From the NCBI GenBank assembly GCA_947172705.1, contig CAMWCA010000037.1:1-34873 (forward strand): a DNA stretch of 34,873 nucleotides. The letters run 5' to 3'. Positions within the stretch are counted from its first letter, which is position 1. Every line of letters starts with the position of its first letter. A program made the position numbers and the translations under genes. Shown piece by piece: positions 17,110 through 24,212 of the stretch. A model generated the notes under the pieces. The model had not been told where the DNA came from and searched no databases. It saw only the letters and a program-made list of their open reading frames with translations. The DNA is from an uncultured Lachnospiraceae bacterium. Its GTDB lineage: Bacteria; Bacillota; Clostridia; Lachnospirales; Lachnospiraceae.

Positions 17110-17195
17110 CGGAGTCGGAGGGATTCGAACCCTCGTGCCCCGGAGGGCTAACGCATTTCGAGTGCGCCCCGTTATGACCGCTTCGATACGACTCC
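17110..17195 (-). tRNA. tRNA-Ser (anticodon CGA)
   Basis: The minus strand folds as a class II tRNA of 86 bases. The acceptor stem pairs GGAGTCG (from 17195) with CGACTCC before the discriminator G at 17110. A D-arm, an anticodon stem-loop GCGCA-CTCGAAA-TGCGT, a long variable arm (AGCCCTCCGGGGCA region) and a T-arm with GGTTCGAATCC follow. The anticodon CGA reads codon UCG, and the long variable arm fits serine. CCA is not encoded in the gene. Confidence 0.95.
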
Positions 17196-17235
17196 ATTAG
17201 AATACTTTCATTTAGAAAATATTGATGACTTACCT

Positions 17236-17264
17236 ATTATACTGGTTTCAAAAATTTAAGTCAA
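17236..17264 (-). promoter_or_regulatory. Promoter of the tRNA-Ser gene
   Basis: Minus-strand TTGACT (17259-17264), a 17-base spacer and TATAAT (17236-17241) form a near-consensus promoter. It would place transcription start around 17229, about 34 bases before the mature tRNA. Confidence 0.8.
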
Positions 17265-17304
17265 TCATTTCGTTACGGATAGTGAAGAATTGGTGTATCT
17301 TTTC

Positions 17305-17332
17305 TAAATTATTATGGAGGGTGTTCCGATAA
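17305..17332 (+). promoter_or_regulatory. Candidate flagellar sigma-D/sigma-28 promoter
   Basis: TAAA (17305-17308), a 16-base spacer and TCCGATAA (17325-17332) match the sigma-28 pattern TAAA-N14..16-CCGATA. It lies about 135 bases before the start codon at 17468. No convincing housekeeping promoter was found in the same stretch. This links the small gene downstream to the motility regulon, but only by promoter motif. Confidence 0.55.
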
Positions 17333-17372
17333 AAATGATAAGATAGGGATTAGATTGTAATCGGAATTGGGT

Positions 17373-17462
17373 ATTTGTGCGGAGCGTCACAAATAAGCCC
17401 TGATGGCAGATGCAAATTTGAGATTTGTGTTGTCCCGTCGCGCAAACGCTCCGGAATGGAGG
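17373..17462 (+). promoter_or_regulatory. Structured leader with mutually exclusive hairpins and GGA motifs (candidate translational switch)
   Basis: CACAAAT (17388-17394) can pair with ATTTGTG on its left (17373-17379), giving a hairpin with loop CGGAGCGT, or with ATTTGTG on its right (17423-17429). In the second fold GGAGCGT (17381-17387) pairs with ACGCTCC (17446-17452) and extends the same arrangement. CTCC (17449-17452) can instead pair with GGAG of the ribosome site (17458-17461). One fold frees the site and the other hides it. GGA triplets in the loop and at the ribosome site also resemble CsrA targets of flagellin leaders. It does not match a riboswitch class I know. Confidence 0.5.
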
Positions 17463-17467
17463 TTACT

Positions 17468-17773
17468 ATGGTAATTGGAAATATGCAGGAATTCAGAGAG
17501 CAGCAGATGGGTAAAGTAAAAAAGAGAATGGAAGAAGAAAAGAAGATCAAAAAAGGCATTTACCAAATGCAGGTAATGATCGACGCCCAGAGCCAGGAGA
17601 CTTTCGATAAGGAATGTAAAAGAACGGAAAAGCAAAATCCCGGGCAAAAGACGGAAGGCGAGAAAAGCGATACCAAGCGGAGAGAGGCAAAGAAATTAGA
17701 CGCACAGACTGAGATGGAGAAAATGCTGTCAGTGGGCAGGAAGTTTATCAGCATGAACAGTCAGGTGGTATAG
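17468..17773 (+). CDS. Small charged coiled-coil-like protein, unknown function
   Basis: A 101-residue, Lys/Glu-rich, helical protein with no signal peptide, membrane helix or cysteine pair of note. The N-terminal half (EFREQQMGKVKKRMEEEKK) has heptad-like spacing, and the middle is strongly basic/acidic (KRTEKQNPGQKTEGEKS). I do not recognise the family. ATG 17468 is preceded by TGGAGG at a good distance. The upstream open frame from 17375 has no ribosome site and runs through the structured leader, so it is not used. The sigma-28-like promoter suggests a motility-linked role; nothing in the protein proves it. Confidence 0.7.
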   Translation: MVIGNMQEFREQQMGKVKKRMEEEKKIKKGIYQMQVMIDAQSQETFDKECKRTEKQNPGQKTEGEKSDTKRREAKKLDAQTEMEKMLSVGRKFISMNSQVV

Positions 17774-17879
17774 CTATGTGATGTAATGGAAATAAAGATG
17801 GTAATTTCAGAGCGGCTTCCGGACGATTCGTGACAATCGCATCATTTTTATCAATGATTCATGTACACTATCCTCTGTG

Positions 17880-17927
17880 GCGATCTTGACAAATAGGGTT
17901 CTTGATGGACAACAGGAGCAAGATCGT
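17880..17927 (+). promoter_or_regulatory. Leader hairpin upstream of the acidic lipoprotein gene
   Basis: CGATCTTG (17881-17888) pairs perfectly with CAAGATCG (17919-17926), extended by a G-T wobble, around a 30-base loop. It ends 30 bases before ATG 17957 and has no T tract, so it is a leader structure and not a terminator. Its role is unknown. Confidence 0.4.
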
Positions 17928-17956
17928 TGTAAATATGCAGTGAATGGAGGAAAAAC

Positions 17957-18568
17957 ATGAAAAAGAAAGTGGTATCAATTGTATTGACGGCAGTGATGGT
18001 GGCTGCTTTGACAACAGCTTGCGGCGGTAAGTCGGAGACGGCAGCAGCTCCCGCACCGGCAGAGGAGACAAGGACGGAAGCAGCGCCTGAGGCAGAAGAG
18101 GAACCCGAGGCGGAGGCAGAGCCGGAAGCAGAAGCAGAAAATGAAGCAGAACCTGTTGATGATGGGGCAGAGGATTTTACACTCCTTGATGTTAGCAATG
18201 AAATGATCGACGCAGGGGTTTACGCTGTCAGTGAGGACGGAACGGAGCTTGTATTTTCAATGTTTACTGAGCCTTCAGGAACGCCCATGGCTTCCCTGTT
18301 CATATTCCCTGCTGATGACGAGAGCGTGAGCGACGTGATCTGTGGCGCATATACGGCTGAGAGCGAGACTGACGAAGACGGAATTACGTGGACGGTGCTG
18401 ACCGTTACGGATGCATACACAGGTGGCGAATTTGAGATCGGTTTTGGCGAGTCAGAGGAGGAGGTCTATATTTTTGACACAGCAGGAAACGCTTATGAGG
18501 GACAGTATCTCTCCGCAGACGACACCATTGACTATATGGGCGCAGCTGTAAATTTGCTGGCAGAATAG
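17957..18568 (+). CDS. Lipoprotein with acidic Ala/Glu/Pro linker, unknown function
   Basis: A 203-residue lipoprotein (LTTAC, Cys22) with an acidic low-complexity linker (about 27-72, rich in EAEPEAE-type repeats) and a beta-rich C-terminal domain of about 130 residues starting near FTLLDVSNEMIDAG. The signal peptide and linker closely resemble those of the sugar-binding lipoprotein at 328 (GKSE-x-AAAPA, then EAAPEAE), but the mature domain is unrelated and not recognised. A GGAGG site precedes ATG 17957 and a terminator follows at 18611. It is probably displayed on the cell surface; no ligand can be suggested. Confidence 0.8.
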   Translation: MKKKVVSIVLTAVMVAALTTACGGKSETAAAPAPAEETRTEAAPEAEEEPEAEAEPEAEAENEAEPVDDGAEDFTLLDVSNEMIDAGVYAVSEDGTELVFSMFTEPSGTPMASLFIFPADDESVSDVICGAYTAESETDEDGITWTVLTVTDAYTGGEFEIGFGESEEEVYIFDTAGNAYEGQYLSADDTIDYMGAAVNLLAE

Positions 18569-18610
18569 CAGGTATTTCAGAGAAAAGACAAATGTTACAT
18601 AAGAAAGCAG

Positions 18611-18643
18611 TAAAGTCGGTCGAAAAGGACCGGCTTTATTGTT
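18611..18643 (+). terminator. Intrinsic terminator after the acidic lipoprotein gene
   Basis: TAAAGTCGGTC (18611-18621) pairs with GACCGGCTTTA (18628-18638) in eleven base pairs with one wobble around the loop GAAAAG, followed by TTGTTC. The T tract is imperfect. Confidence 0.75.
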
Positions 18644-18743
18644 CTATGTTCAGTTTGATTGTAATTGCAGACTATGATACCATAAATTCACTAAGCTGCA
18701 AAATTTTTTCTGCTCAGAAAAATTGGTTGTGGAGGATGGGATT

Positions 18744-20183
18744 ATGCGGATAGCAGTTTGCGATGATGATGAGAGAGAGATTTCCCGCATCAGGAAACTG
18801 ATTACAGAATATCAGATAAGCCGGAATGAAACCATAGAATGCCAGTATTTTACCAACGGCACGGACTTTTTGTGTGAACTTAAGGGCGGGGAGTATGATC
18901 TTGTGCTATTGGATATCCTGATGCCGGGCATCAGCGGAATAAAGATTGCACAGGAGCTTCGGGAACTGGACAAGAATGTCCGGTTTATTTTTGTGTCTGC
19001 ATCGCCTGAGTTTGCTGTGGAGAGTTATAGGGTAGGGGCATATTATTATCTGCTCAAACCTGTGGAGGCAGATTCCTTTTTCGCGTTATTGGACAAAGTA
19101 AAAGGAGAACTGTCCGTCCAGACAGAGCAGGGATTTATTCTTAAGAGCAGGGACAGCATCGTCTGGATCGCTTTTGATAAACTTGTGCATGTAGAAGTTA
19201 TAAATAAAACGGTATTCTTTTATTTGTCGGATGGGACTGTTCATGAGGCGACTGCTACCCTGGCGGATTTCGAGGGGGAGCTTTTATCGAGACCGGAGTT
19301 TTTGAAGACGCATCGTTCCTATCTCATTAATTTAAACTATATTCAGGCGATGGACAATAACTATGTAAGAATGAAGAACGGGCACAATGTTCCGGTGTCC
19401 CGCCAGCGGCGCGGTCAGGTTCATGATGCCTATATGTACTTTTTAAATCGGGCAGGGGCAGGAGGTATGGTACCCACTGCCCATAAGCCGAAATATTATG
19501 AAGGACCCTGGAGGATTTTGTTGGTAGATGATGATCCGGACGACCGTACTCTCTGGGGGAATATTCTAAGGAGCCATGGCTGTATTGTGCAGATGGCGGA
19601 CGATGGGGAGAGCGCACTGCAGCTTGCAGCGGAGAATCCCTGTGATTGTGTGCTGTTGGATGTGATGATTCCCGGCGAGGATGGGTTTTCCATCTGTGAA
19701 AGGCTTCATAAGCTGATGGACGTACCCATTATTTTCCTGAGCTGCCTTACGGAAGCGGACAGGCAGGTAGAGGGATTTGTAGCAGGCGGAATAGATTATA
19801 TTACCAAGGATACGCCTGGAGAGTTGTTCTGGGCGAAGGTAGAGACGCGCATCCGGCTGGCAATGTCAGAGCGCACCCAGCTGCGTTATGGACCGCTGCT
19901 TTTGGACCTGGCAAAGCGCAGGGTGATGATAGGAGAAAAGGAGCTGTCTCTGACATCCATTGAGTTTGACATTCTGTGTCGTTTTTCGGAGCGTCCGGGG
20001 CATATTTTTACCCCCGAGGAAATTTATGGGATGATATGGGGCAGTCAGCCCTGGGACGGCGGTCAGTTGGTGCAGATGCATATGTCGCGGGTTCGGCGGA
20101 AGCTGGAGAAAGCATGGGGAGAGCATCATTTTATCGAGGCGGTATGGGGACAGGGGTACCGGTTTGTGCCGGCAAAACAATAA
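18744..20183 (+). CDS. Double response regulator: REC-LytTR fused to REC-winged helix
   Basis: A single open frame of 479 residues joins two complete response regulators. The first is AlgR/AgrA-like: receiver 1-120 (acidic CDDDE, Asp57 in LLDILMPG, Lys in LLKP) and LytTR DNA-binding domain about 128-235 (KTHRSYLINLNYI, NGHNVPVSRQRR). After a ~20-residue linker comes an OmpR/PhoB-like regulator: receiver about 257-375 (LLVDDDPDD, Asp306 in LLDVMIPG, ITKD) and winged helix about 385-478 (LSLTSIEFDILCRF, VQMHMSRVRRKLE, GQGYRF). Both receivers keep their key residues. ATG 18744 has GGAGG eight bases upstream; TTG 18723 is less likely. The kinase gene follows after 27 bases. It should bind two kinds of DNA site, possibly under two phosphate inputs. 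Confidence 0.9.
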   Translation: MRIAVCDDDEREISRIRKLITEYQISRNETIECQYFTNGTDFLCELKGGEYDLVLLDILMPGISGIKIAQELRELDKNVRFIFVSASPEFAVESYRVGAYYYLLKPVEADSFFALLDKVKGELSVQTEQGFILKSRDSIVWIAFDKLVHVEVINKTVFFYLSDGTVHEATATLADFEGELLSRPEFLKTHRSYLINLNYIQAMDNNYVRMKNGHNVPVSRQRRGQVHDAYMYFLNRAGAGGMVPTAHKPKYYEGPWRILLVDDDPDDRTLWGNILRSHGCIVQMADDGESALQLAAENPCDCVLLDVMIPGEDGFSICERLHKLMDVPIIFLSCLTEADRQVEGFVAGGIDYITKDTPGELFWAKVETRIRLAMSERTQLRYGPLLLDLAKRRVMIGEKELSLTSIEFDILCRFSERPGHIFTPEEIYGMIWGSQPWDGGQLVQMHMSRVRRKLEKAWGEHHFIEAVWGQGYRFVPAKQ

Positions 20184-20210
20184 GCCTGCAAGTACGAAAG
20201 GAGGATGCAT

Positions 20211-22142
20211 ATGAAACAGTACAGGGGTTGGTGGCAGCCGCTGCCTGTATTGGCTGTGATGGCGCTCTTTTTTATACTGCTTTACTATGGGGATAATAAA
20301 TACCAGACGCCGCCGCCCTATGGGAAATCCGGTGTGATCAGTCTGAGTGAGGCTGATCTGGACCGCGGAACTCCGGTACTTCTTATTGACGGGTGGCTGC
20401 TGACGGATGGGCGTGTCACGGATCAGCCGACTTATATCGGAGAATTTTCCAATCTACAGAGGGGGGATCTGACGGTTTCGCCCCACGGGGATGCCAGCTA
20501 TCAGCTGACGCTGCGGTATGATGGGGCGGATCGTATTGTATCGGCAGACTTTCCTCAATTATATTCCAAGTATACGATTTTGCTGGATGGAACACAGCTT
20601 GCCCAGGGAGTGGGCAACGGACGGGCGGCGTTTTTACTGACGGCGGGCGATCATATTCTTACCGTGGAGACCGGATCTGAGCTGGGATATTACAGCGGAA
20701 TGTATTTCCCTCCTGCGCTGGGTGCATCGGAAACACTTTTTCGGGTGGAAAGCGTCAGAAGCTTTGTTTATGCTTTTGCCTTCCTGATTCCTCTGGCGTT
20801 GGCAGGGTTTACACTTTTCCTGTGGCGGACAGGAGGAAGTCTTGCCCGATGGTTTGGGGTGTTGTGCTGCAGCTATGCACTGTATATAGTGCGGTATTTT
20901 GTATTTTTGCTGTCTTACTGGGTTTCGCTTTCCTTTGTCCAGCATTGGTTTTTCATACAAAGCCTGGCGTTGTACGGCATGTGCTTTTGCGTGGTACAGC
21001 TTACGGTGCTGGCGTCGGATGCCGTTGACAGTAAGGTGTGGCGGTGGCTGCGGGCGGCGCTGCTGGTATTTCCCATGGTTTTGCTGGCATTGAGCCTGCT
21101 GGTTCCGATCTTGCCCTGGGCGGTTTTTGCCCATGGCAGGCTGACGGATCTTTACTATATCGTTACTTTTTGCGCAGCTGCATTTTTCTCCGGGCGCAGC
21201 GTAACGGCGCAGAATTGGGAAAGCCGTTATACGCTGGTGGGCTGCACGGTGTTTGGAACAGGTCTGCTTTTCAATCTTTTTTTCTCCAACCGTTTTGAAC
21301 CCATTCGTTTTTTCTGGCAGTTTGAGTGGTGCGGGCTTTTGCTGGTATTGTTGTTTGCCGCTATGATGGTATCCCGCAGCCGCCGTATTTTGAAAGAAAA
21401 CGATATGCTGACCAATCACCTGGAGGAGCAGGTGAAGAAGCGCACGGAGGAGGTTACGCAGCTTCTGAATGAGCGCAAGGCATTTTTTTCCGATATGGCG
21501 CATGATTTAAAAGCGCCGGTATTTGCCACCCAGTCTTTTATAGAAGCGATCCGCAGAAGCGGTGTGGGTGTGGACAGGGAGCTGCAAAATTATCTGGACC
21601 AGGCGGAGGCGAAGCAGTGGGAAATGGCGAGGCGCCTGCAGGGACTTTCCACCATCAATGGGCTGGATAGGATTCATGGGGAAAAGGTTCCGGTGTCTGT
21701 GAGAGAGATGCTTTCTGAAATATATGCGACCCATTGCGGGGAGGCGGAAGTCCAGTCAGTGTATCTTATGGTGGAGCCCCCGGAGCAGGATGCATTTTTG
21801 ATGGCACAGCCGGAAAAGCTGAATATTCTTTTTGAAAATCTGATCTACAACGCTCTTAAGGCGACGCCCCCTGATGGGAGCATCACAGTGTTCGCATGGG
21901 TAGAAGGTCATAAAATTCACGTGACTGTAGAGGACACCGGATGCGGCATTCCCGAAGAGGAGCTGCCTCTTGTCTTTCGCCGCTTTTATGTGGGCGCAAA
22001 AAATAAGGAGACCGGAACAGGGCTGGGTTTATATATTGTTCACGGCATTGTAACCGAACTGGGAGGAACGATCGACGTGCATTCCGTTGAAGGGAAAGGC
22101 ACGAAATTTGCCATGGAATTTCCACAAAATAATTCTTGCTGA
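20211..22142 (+). CDS. Sensor histidine kinase with 7TM-DISM-like receptor region
   Basis: A 643-residue membrane kinase. One N-terminal helix (about 12-27) leads to an extracellular beta-rich domain (about 35-180), then about seven hydrophobic segments (about 183-395) in the manner of 7TMR-DISM receptors. A short coiled coil (EEQVKKRTEEVTQLLNE) precedes a HisKA box FFSDMAHDLKAP (His431). The ATPase domain has ENLIYNALKATP, DTGCGIPEEE and GTGLGLYIV. ATG 20211 is chosen because AAAGGAGG ends six bases before it; ATG 20205 is too close. The HisKA type is the usual partner of OmpR-type receivers, so the second receiver of the upstream protein is its likely target. Confidence 0.9.
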   Translation: MKQYRGWWQPLPVLAVMALFFILLYYGDNKYQTPPPYGKSGVISLSEADLDRGTPVLLIDGWLLTDGRVTDQPTYIGEFSNLQRGDLTVSPHGDASYQLTLRYDGADRIVSADFPQLYSKYTILLDGTQLAQGVGNGRAAFLLTAGDHILTVETGSELGYYSGMYFPPALGASETLFRVESVRSFVYAFAFLIPLALAGFTLFLWRTGGSLARWFGVLCCSYALYIVRYFVFLLSYWVSLSFVQHWFFIQSLALYGMCFCVVQLTVLASDAVDSKVWRWLRAALLVFPMVLLALSLLVPILPWAVFAHGRLTDLYYIVTFCAAAFFSGRSVTAQNWESRYTLVGCTVFGTGLLFNLFFSNRFEPIRFFWQFEWCGLLLVLLFAAMMVSRSRRILKENDMLTNHLEEQVKKRTEEVTQLLNERKAFFSDMAHDLKAPVFATQSFIEAIRRSGVGVDRELQNYLDQAEAKQWEMARRLQGLSTINGLDRIHGEKVPVSVREMLSEIYATHCGEAEVQSVYLMVEPPEQDAFLMAQPEKLNILFENLIYNALKATPPDGSITVFAWVEGHKIHVTVEDTGCGIPEEELPLVFRRFYVGAKNKETGTGLGLYIVHGIVTELGGTIDVHSVEGKGTKFAMEFPQNNSC

Positions 22143-22280
22143 CATATTCTCATATATTTTGTCGGCTGATTTACCGTTCGCGCCGTTTCAAACACATTTC
22201 ACACTTTTGGTGGTTTTGGGGGGCAAATGCATGTTATATTAATGCTCTCTGCATAGGAGAAGAAAGGACAAAATCGTTTT
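22143..22280 (+). promoter_or_regulatory. Upstream region of the fused kinase gene with tandem repeats and a weak promoter
   Basis: TATATT (22235-22240) could serve as a -10 box, but no good -35 hexamer lies 17 bases upstream, which suggests an activated promoter. Just upstream, TTTCAAACACA and TTTCACACTTT (from 22186 and 22197) are tandem direct repeats one helical turn apart, and ACCGTTCGC/GCCGTTTCA (from 22173) form another loose pair. These could be binding sites for a LytTR-type regulator. All of this is suggestive only. Confidence 0.3.
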
Positions 22281-24125
22281 ATGATAAAGATCGCATTTGG
22301 AGATGATGATATGTCTGTATTGGACGAACTCAAAGGGCTGATCGATCGGTATCGTGCAGGACATAATCAGGAGATTTGGTATGCTGCTTTTTGCAGCTCT
22401 CTGGAATTGCTGGCTGAAATCGAGAAGGGCGTTCGTTATGATATATTATTTCTGGATATTATTTGGCCTAATGAAAATGGGATTGATATTGCAAAAGAAA
22501 TTCGACAATATGACAGTACTGTGAAAATCATTTTTCTAACATCTTCGCCTGAGTTTGCCGTACAATCTTATACAGTGGGGGCGTATTTTTACCAGATAAA
22601 GCCGATTCGGGAAGATCGTTTTTTTGATTTGATGGATTCTGCCATATCGGAGCATCAAAAGGAACGGCAGCGCAGCCTGATCCTGCGCTGTAAAAGCGGG
22701 ATTACGAGGGTGGATCTGGACAGACTGGAATATTGTGAGGTGCTGGGACGCACCCTGCTGTTTCATATGGAAAACGGTAAGACGCTGGAAGGCAGCGGAA
22801 GCATGGATAAACTATATGAACAGCTGTCCCAATATGAAAACTTTGTGCGTCCCCATCGCTCATTCCTGATCAATATTCAGTTGGTTAATCTGGTTTCGGT
22901 GGGAATTTTTGGCATGGCTCTATCCGCCGCGTTCTGCGATATTTGGTGGACAAAGAAAAAGGTTTTTGCCATGGCAGGCGGTGTTGTCGCAATTCTGTTG
23001 TTTCAAGGTATCGTTTATTTGGGGATCGATCCGGATATCGTTGAGAAGCTTTATCCGCTGATTACGCATATTCCTTTGACGATTTTGCTTTGCGCCCTGA
23101 ATCGGAAGTTCCTTTGGCCGACAATTTCAGTTTTAACCGCTTATCTTTGCTGTCAGCTCCGGCGATGGATCGCCCTGCTGATCGTGTTTGTATTTTCAGG
23201 CGGTTCCAATATGCAGGATATTGTCGAGTTGGTTATGACGTTCCCGATTTTGCTGATTTTAATACGGTTTGTTGCGCCCACTGTGCGTTCCGTTTCCCAT
23301 TATCAAGTTTCATTGCAGTGTCAGTTTGGTCTGGTACCGGCGTTATATTACGGCTTCGATTATCTGACGCGCATTTACACGAATCTGCTTTTGGAGGGCG
23401 TTCTGGTTGCCATAGAATTTATGCCCTTTGTGTGCAGCCTGGCATATCTGCTTTTTGTGGTTTACATTTCCAGGGCGCAGCAGATCCGCGGTCAGTTGGA
23501 ACAGACCCAGGCAGTGCTGAATCTGCAGATCCGGCAGGCGGTTCGTGAAATTGCCGCCCTGCGGGAAGCTTTGGAAAAAACCGTTGCTTACCGCCATGAT
23601 ATGCGTCATCATATGCAATTTCTTTCCTCTTGCATTGAAAATGGACAGCTCAGGAAGGCACAGGGATATATTCGGGAAATTTGCTCTGAAATCGAAGGGA
23701 ATAAAGTAAAGGTATTTTGCGAAAACGAGGTTGCAAACCTGATTTTTTCTGCGTTTGCAAGGCGGGCGGAAGAGAGCGGCATTAAAATGCAGGTGAGGGC
23801 GGAGATCTCCCAGGGTATCTCCGTGTCGGAAACCGACCTGTGTGTACTGCTGTCCAACGCGCTGGAAAATGCGCTGCGGGGAGCAGGGGAAAAGGGACGG
23901 GCAGGGGTGATCGAAGTCATGGTATACGAAAAAAACGAAAAGCTTTTTTTACAGATCATGAATTCCTGTGAGGACGATGTTGCCTTTGACAATGGAATTC
24001 CTGTTACAAACAGACCCGGTCATGGAATCGGCGTGCGAAGTATTTGTGCTATTGTAGAAAAATACGATGGGGTATATACTTTTTCTATGACGGACGGTGC
24101 GTTTATTCTACGCATCGCTCTATAA
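22281..24125 (+). CDS. Response regulator with truncated LytTR fused to an AgrC/GHKL-type membrane kinase
   Basis: A 614-residue protein that runs from a receiver (1-120; GDDD, Asp59 in LFLDIIWP, Lys in IKP) into a LytTR domain (from about 128; VRPHRSFLINI). LytTR stops near residue 202, about 35 residues before its usual end, and continues without a break into a membrane region of several helices (about 205-400), a coiled coil, and a GHKL kinase domain (YRHDMRHHMQF with His439, LLSNALENALRG, HGIGVRSI). The join is where a regulator gene and a following kinase gene would meet if their boundary had been deleted in frame. The missing end of LytTR normally holds part of its DNA-contacting surface, so DNA binding may be lost. 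A weak AAAGGA site precedes ATG 22281. Confidence 0.88.
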   Translation: MIKIAFGDDDMSVLDELKGLIDRYRAGHNQEIWYAAFCSSLELLAEIEKGVRYDILFLDIIWPNENGIDIAKEIRQYDSTVKIIFLTSSPEFAVQSYTVGAYFYQIKPIREDRFFDLMDSAISEHQKERQRSLILRCKSGITRVDLDRLEYCEVLGRTLLFHMENGKTLEGSGSMDKLYEQLSQYENFVRPHRSFLINIQLVNLVSVGIFGMALSAAFCDIWWTKKKVFAMAGGVVAILLFQGIVYLGIDPDIVEKLYPLITHIPLTILLCALNRKFLWPTISVLTAYLCCQLRRWIALLIVFVFSGGSNMQDIVELVMTFPILLILIRFVAPTVRSVSHYQVSLQCQFGLVPALYYGFDYLTRIYTNLLLEGVLVAIEFMPFVCSLAYLLFVVYISRAQQIRGQLEQTQAVLNLQIRQAVREIAALREALEKTVAYRHDMRHHMQFLSSCIENGQLRKAQGYIREICSEIEGNKVKVFCENEVANLIFSAFARRAEESGIKMQVRAEISQGISVSETDLCVLLSNALENALRGAGEKGRAGVIEVMVYEKNEKLFLQIMNSCEDDVAFDNGIPVTNRPGHGIGVRSICAIVEKYDGVYTFSMTDGAFILRIAL

Positions 24126-24212
24126 GCGCGATTGGATTTAGAAGCAGCTGATGGAAAAGTACTGAAATGCAAAAGGGGAATCATATAAATTTTAAAGTAT
24201 ATAAGGAGGGGT

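Noticed and set aside
17388..17430. Possible hammerhead or other self-cleaving ribozyme (CCCTGATGG stretch)
   Set aside because: The hammerhead core needs CTGANGA and a matching GAAA with three stems around it. Only CTGATG is present, and the pairing found fits a leader switch better. Twister and pistol motifs were also not matched.
17375..17467. Extended N-terminus of the small coiled-coil gene from ATG 17375
   Set aside because: This part overlaps the structured leader, lacks a ribosome site, and its translation (Cys/Arg-rich) is unlike the rest of the protein, while ATG 17468 has TGGAGG.
20634..21503. Long open frame of 289 codons on the minus strand inside the kinase gene
   Set aside because: It is antisense to the 7TM region of the kinase. 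The translation is rich in Gln, Lys, Arg and His as expected from hydrophobic codons read backwards.
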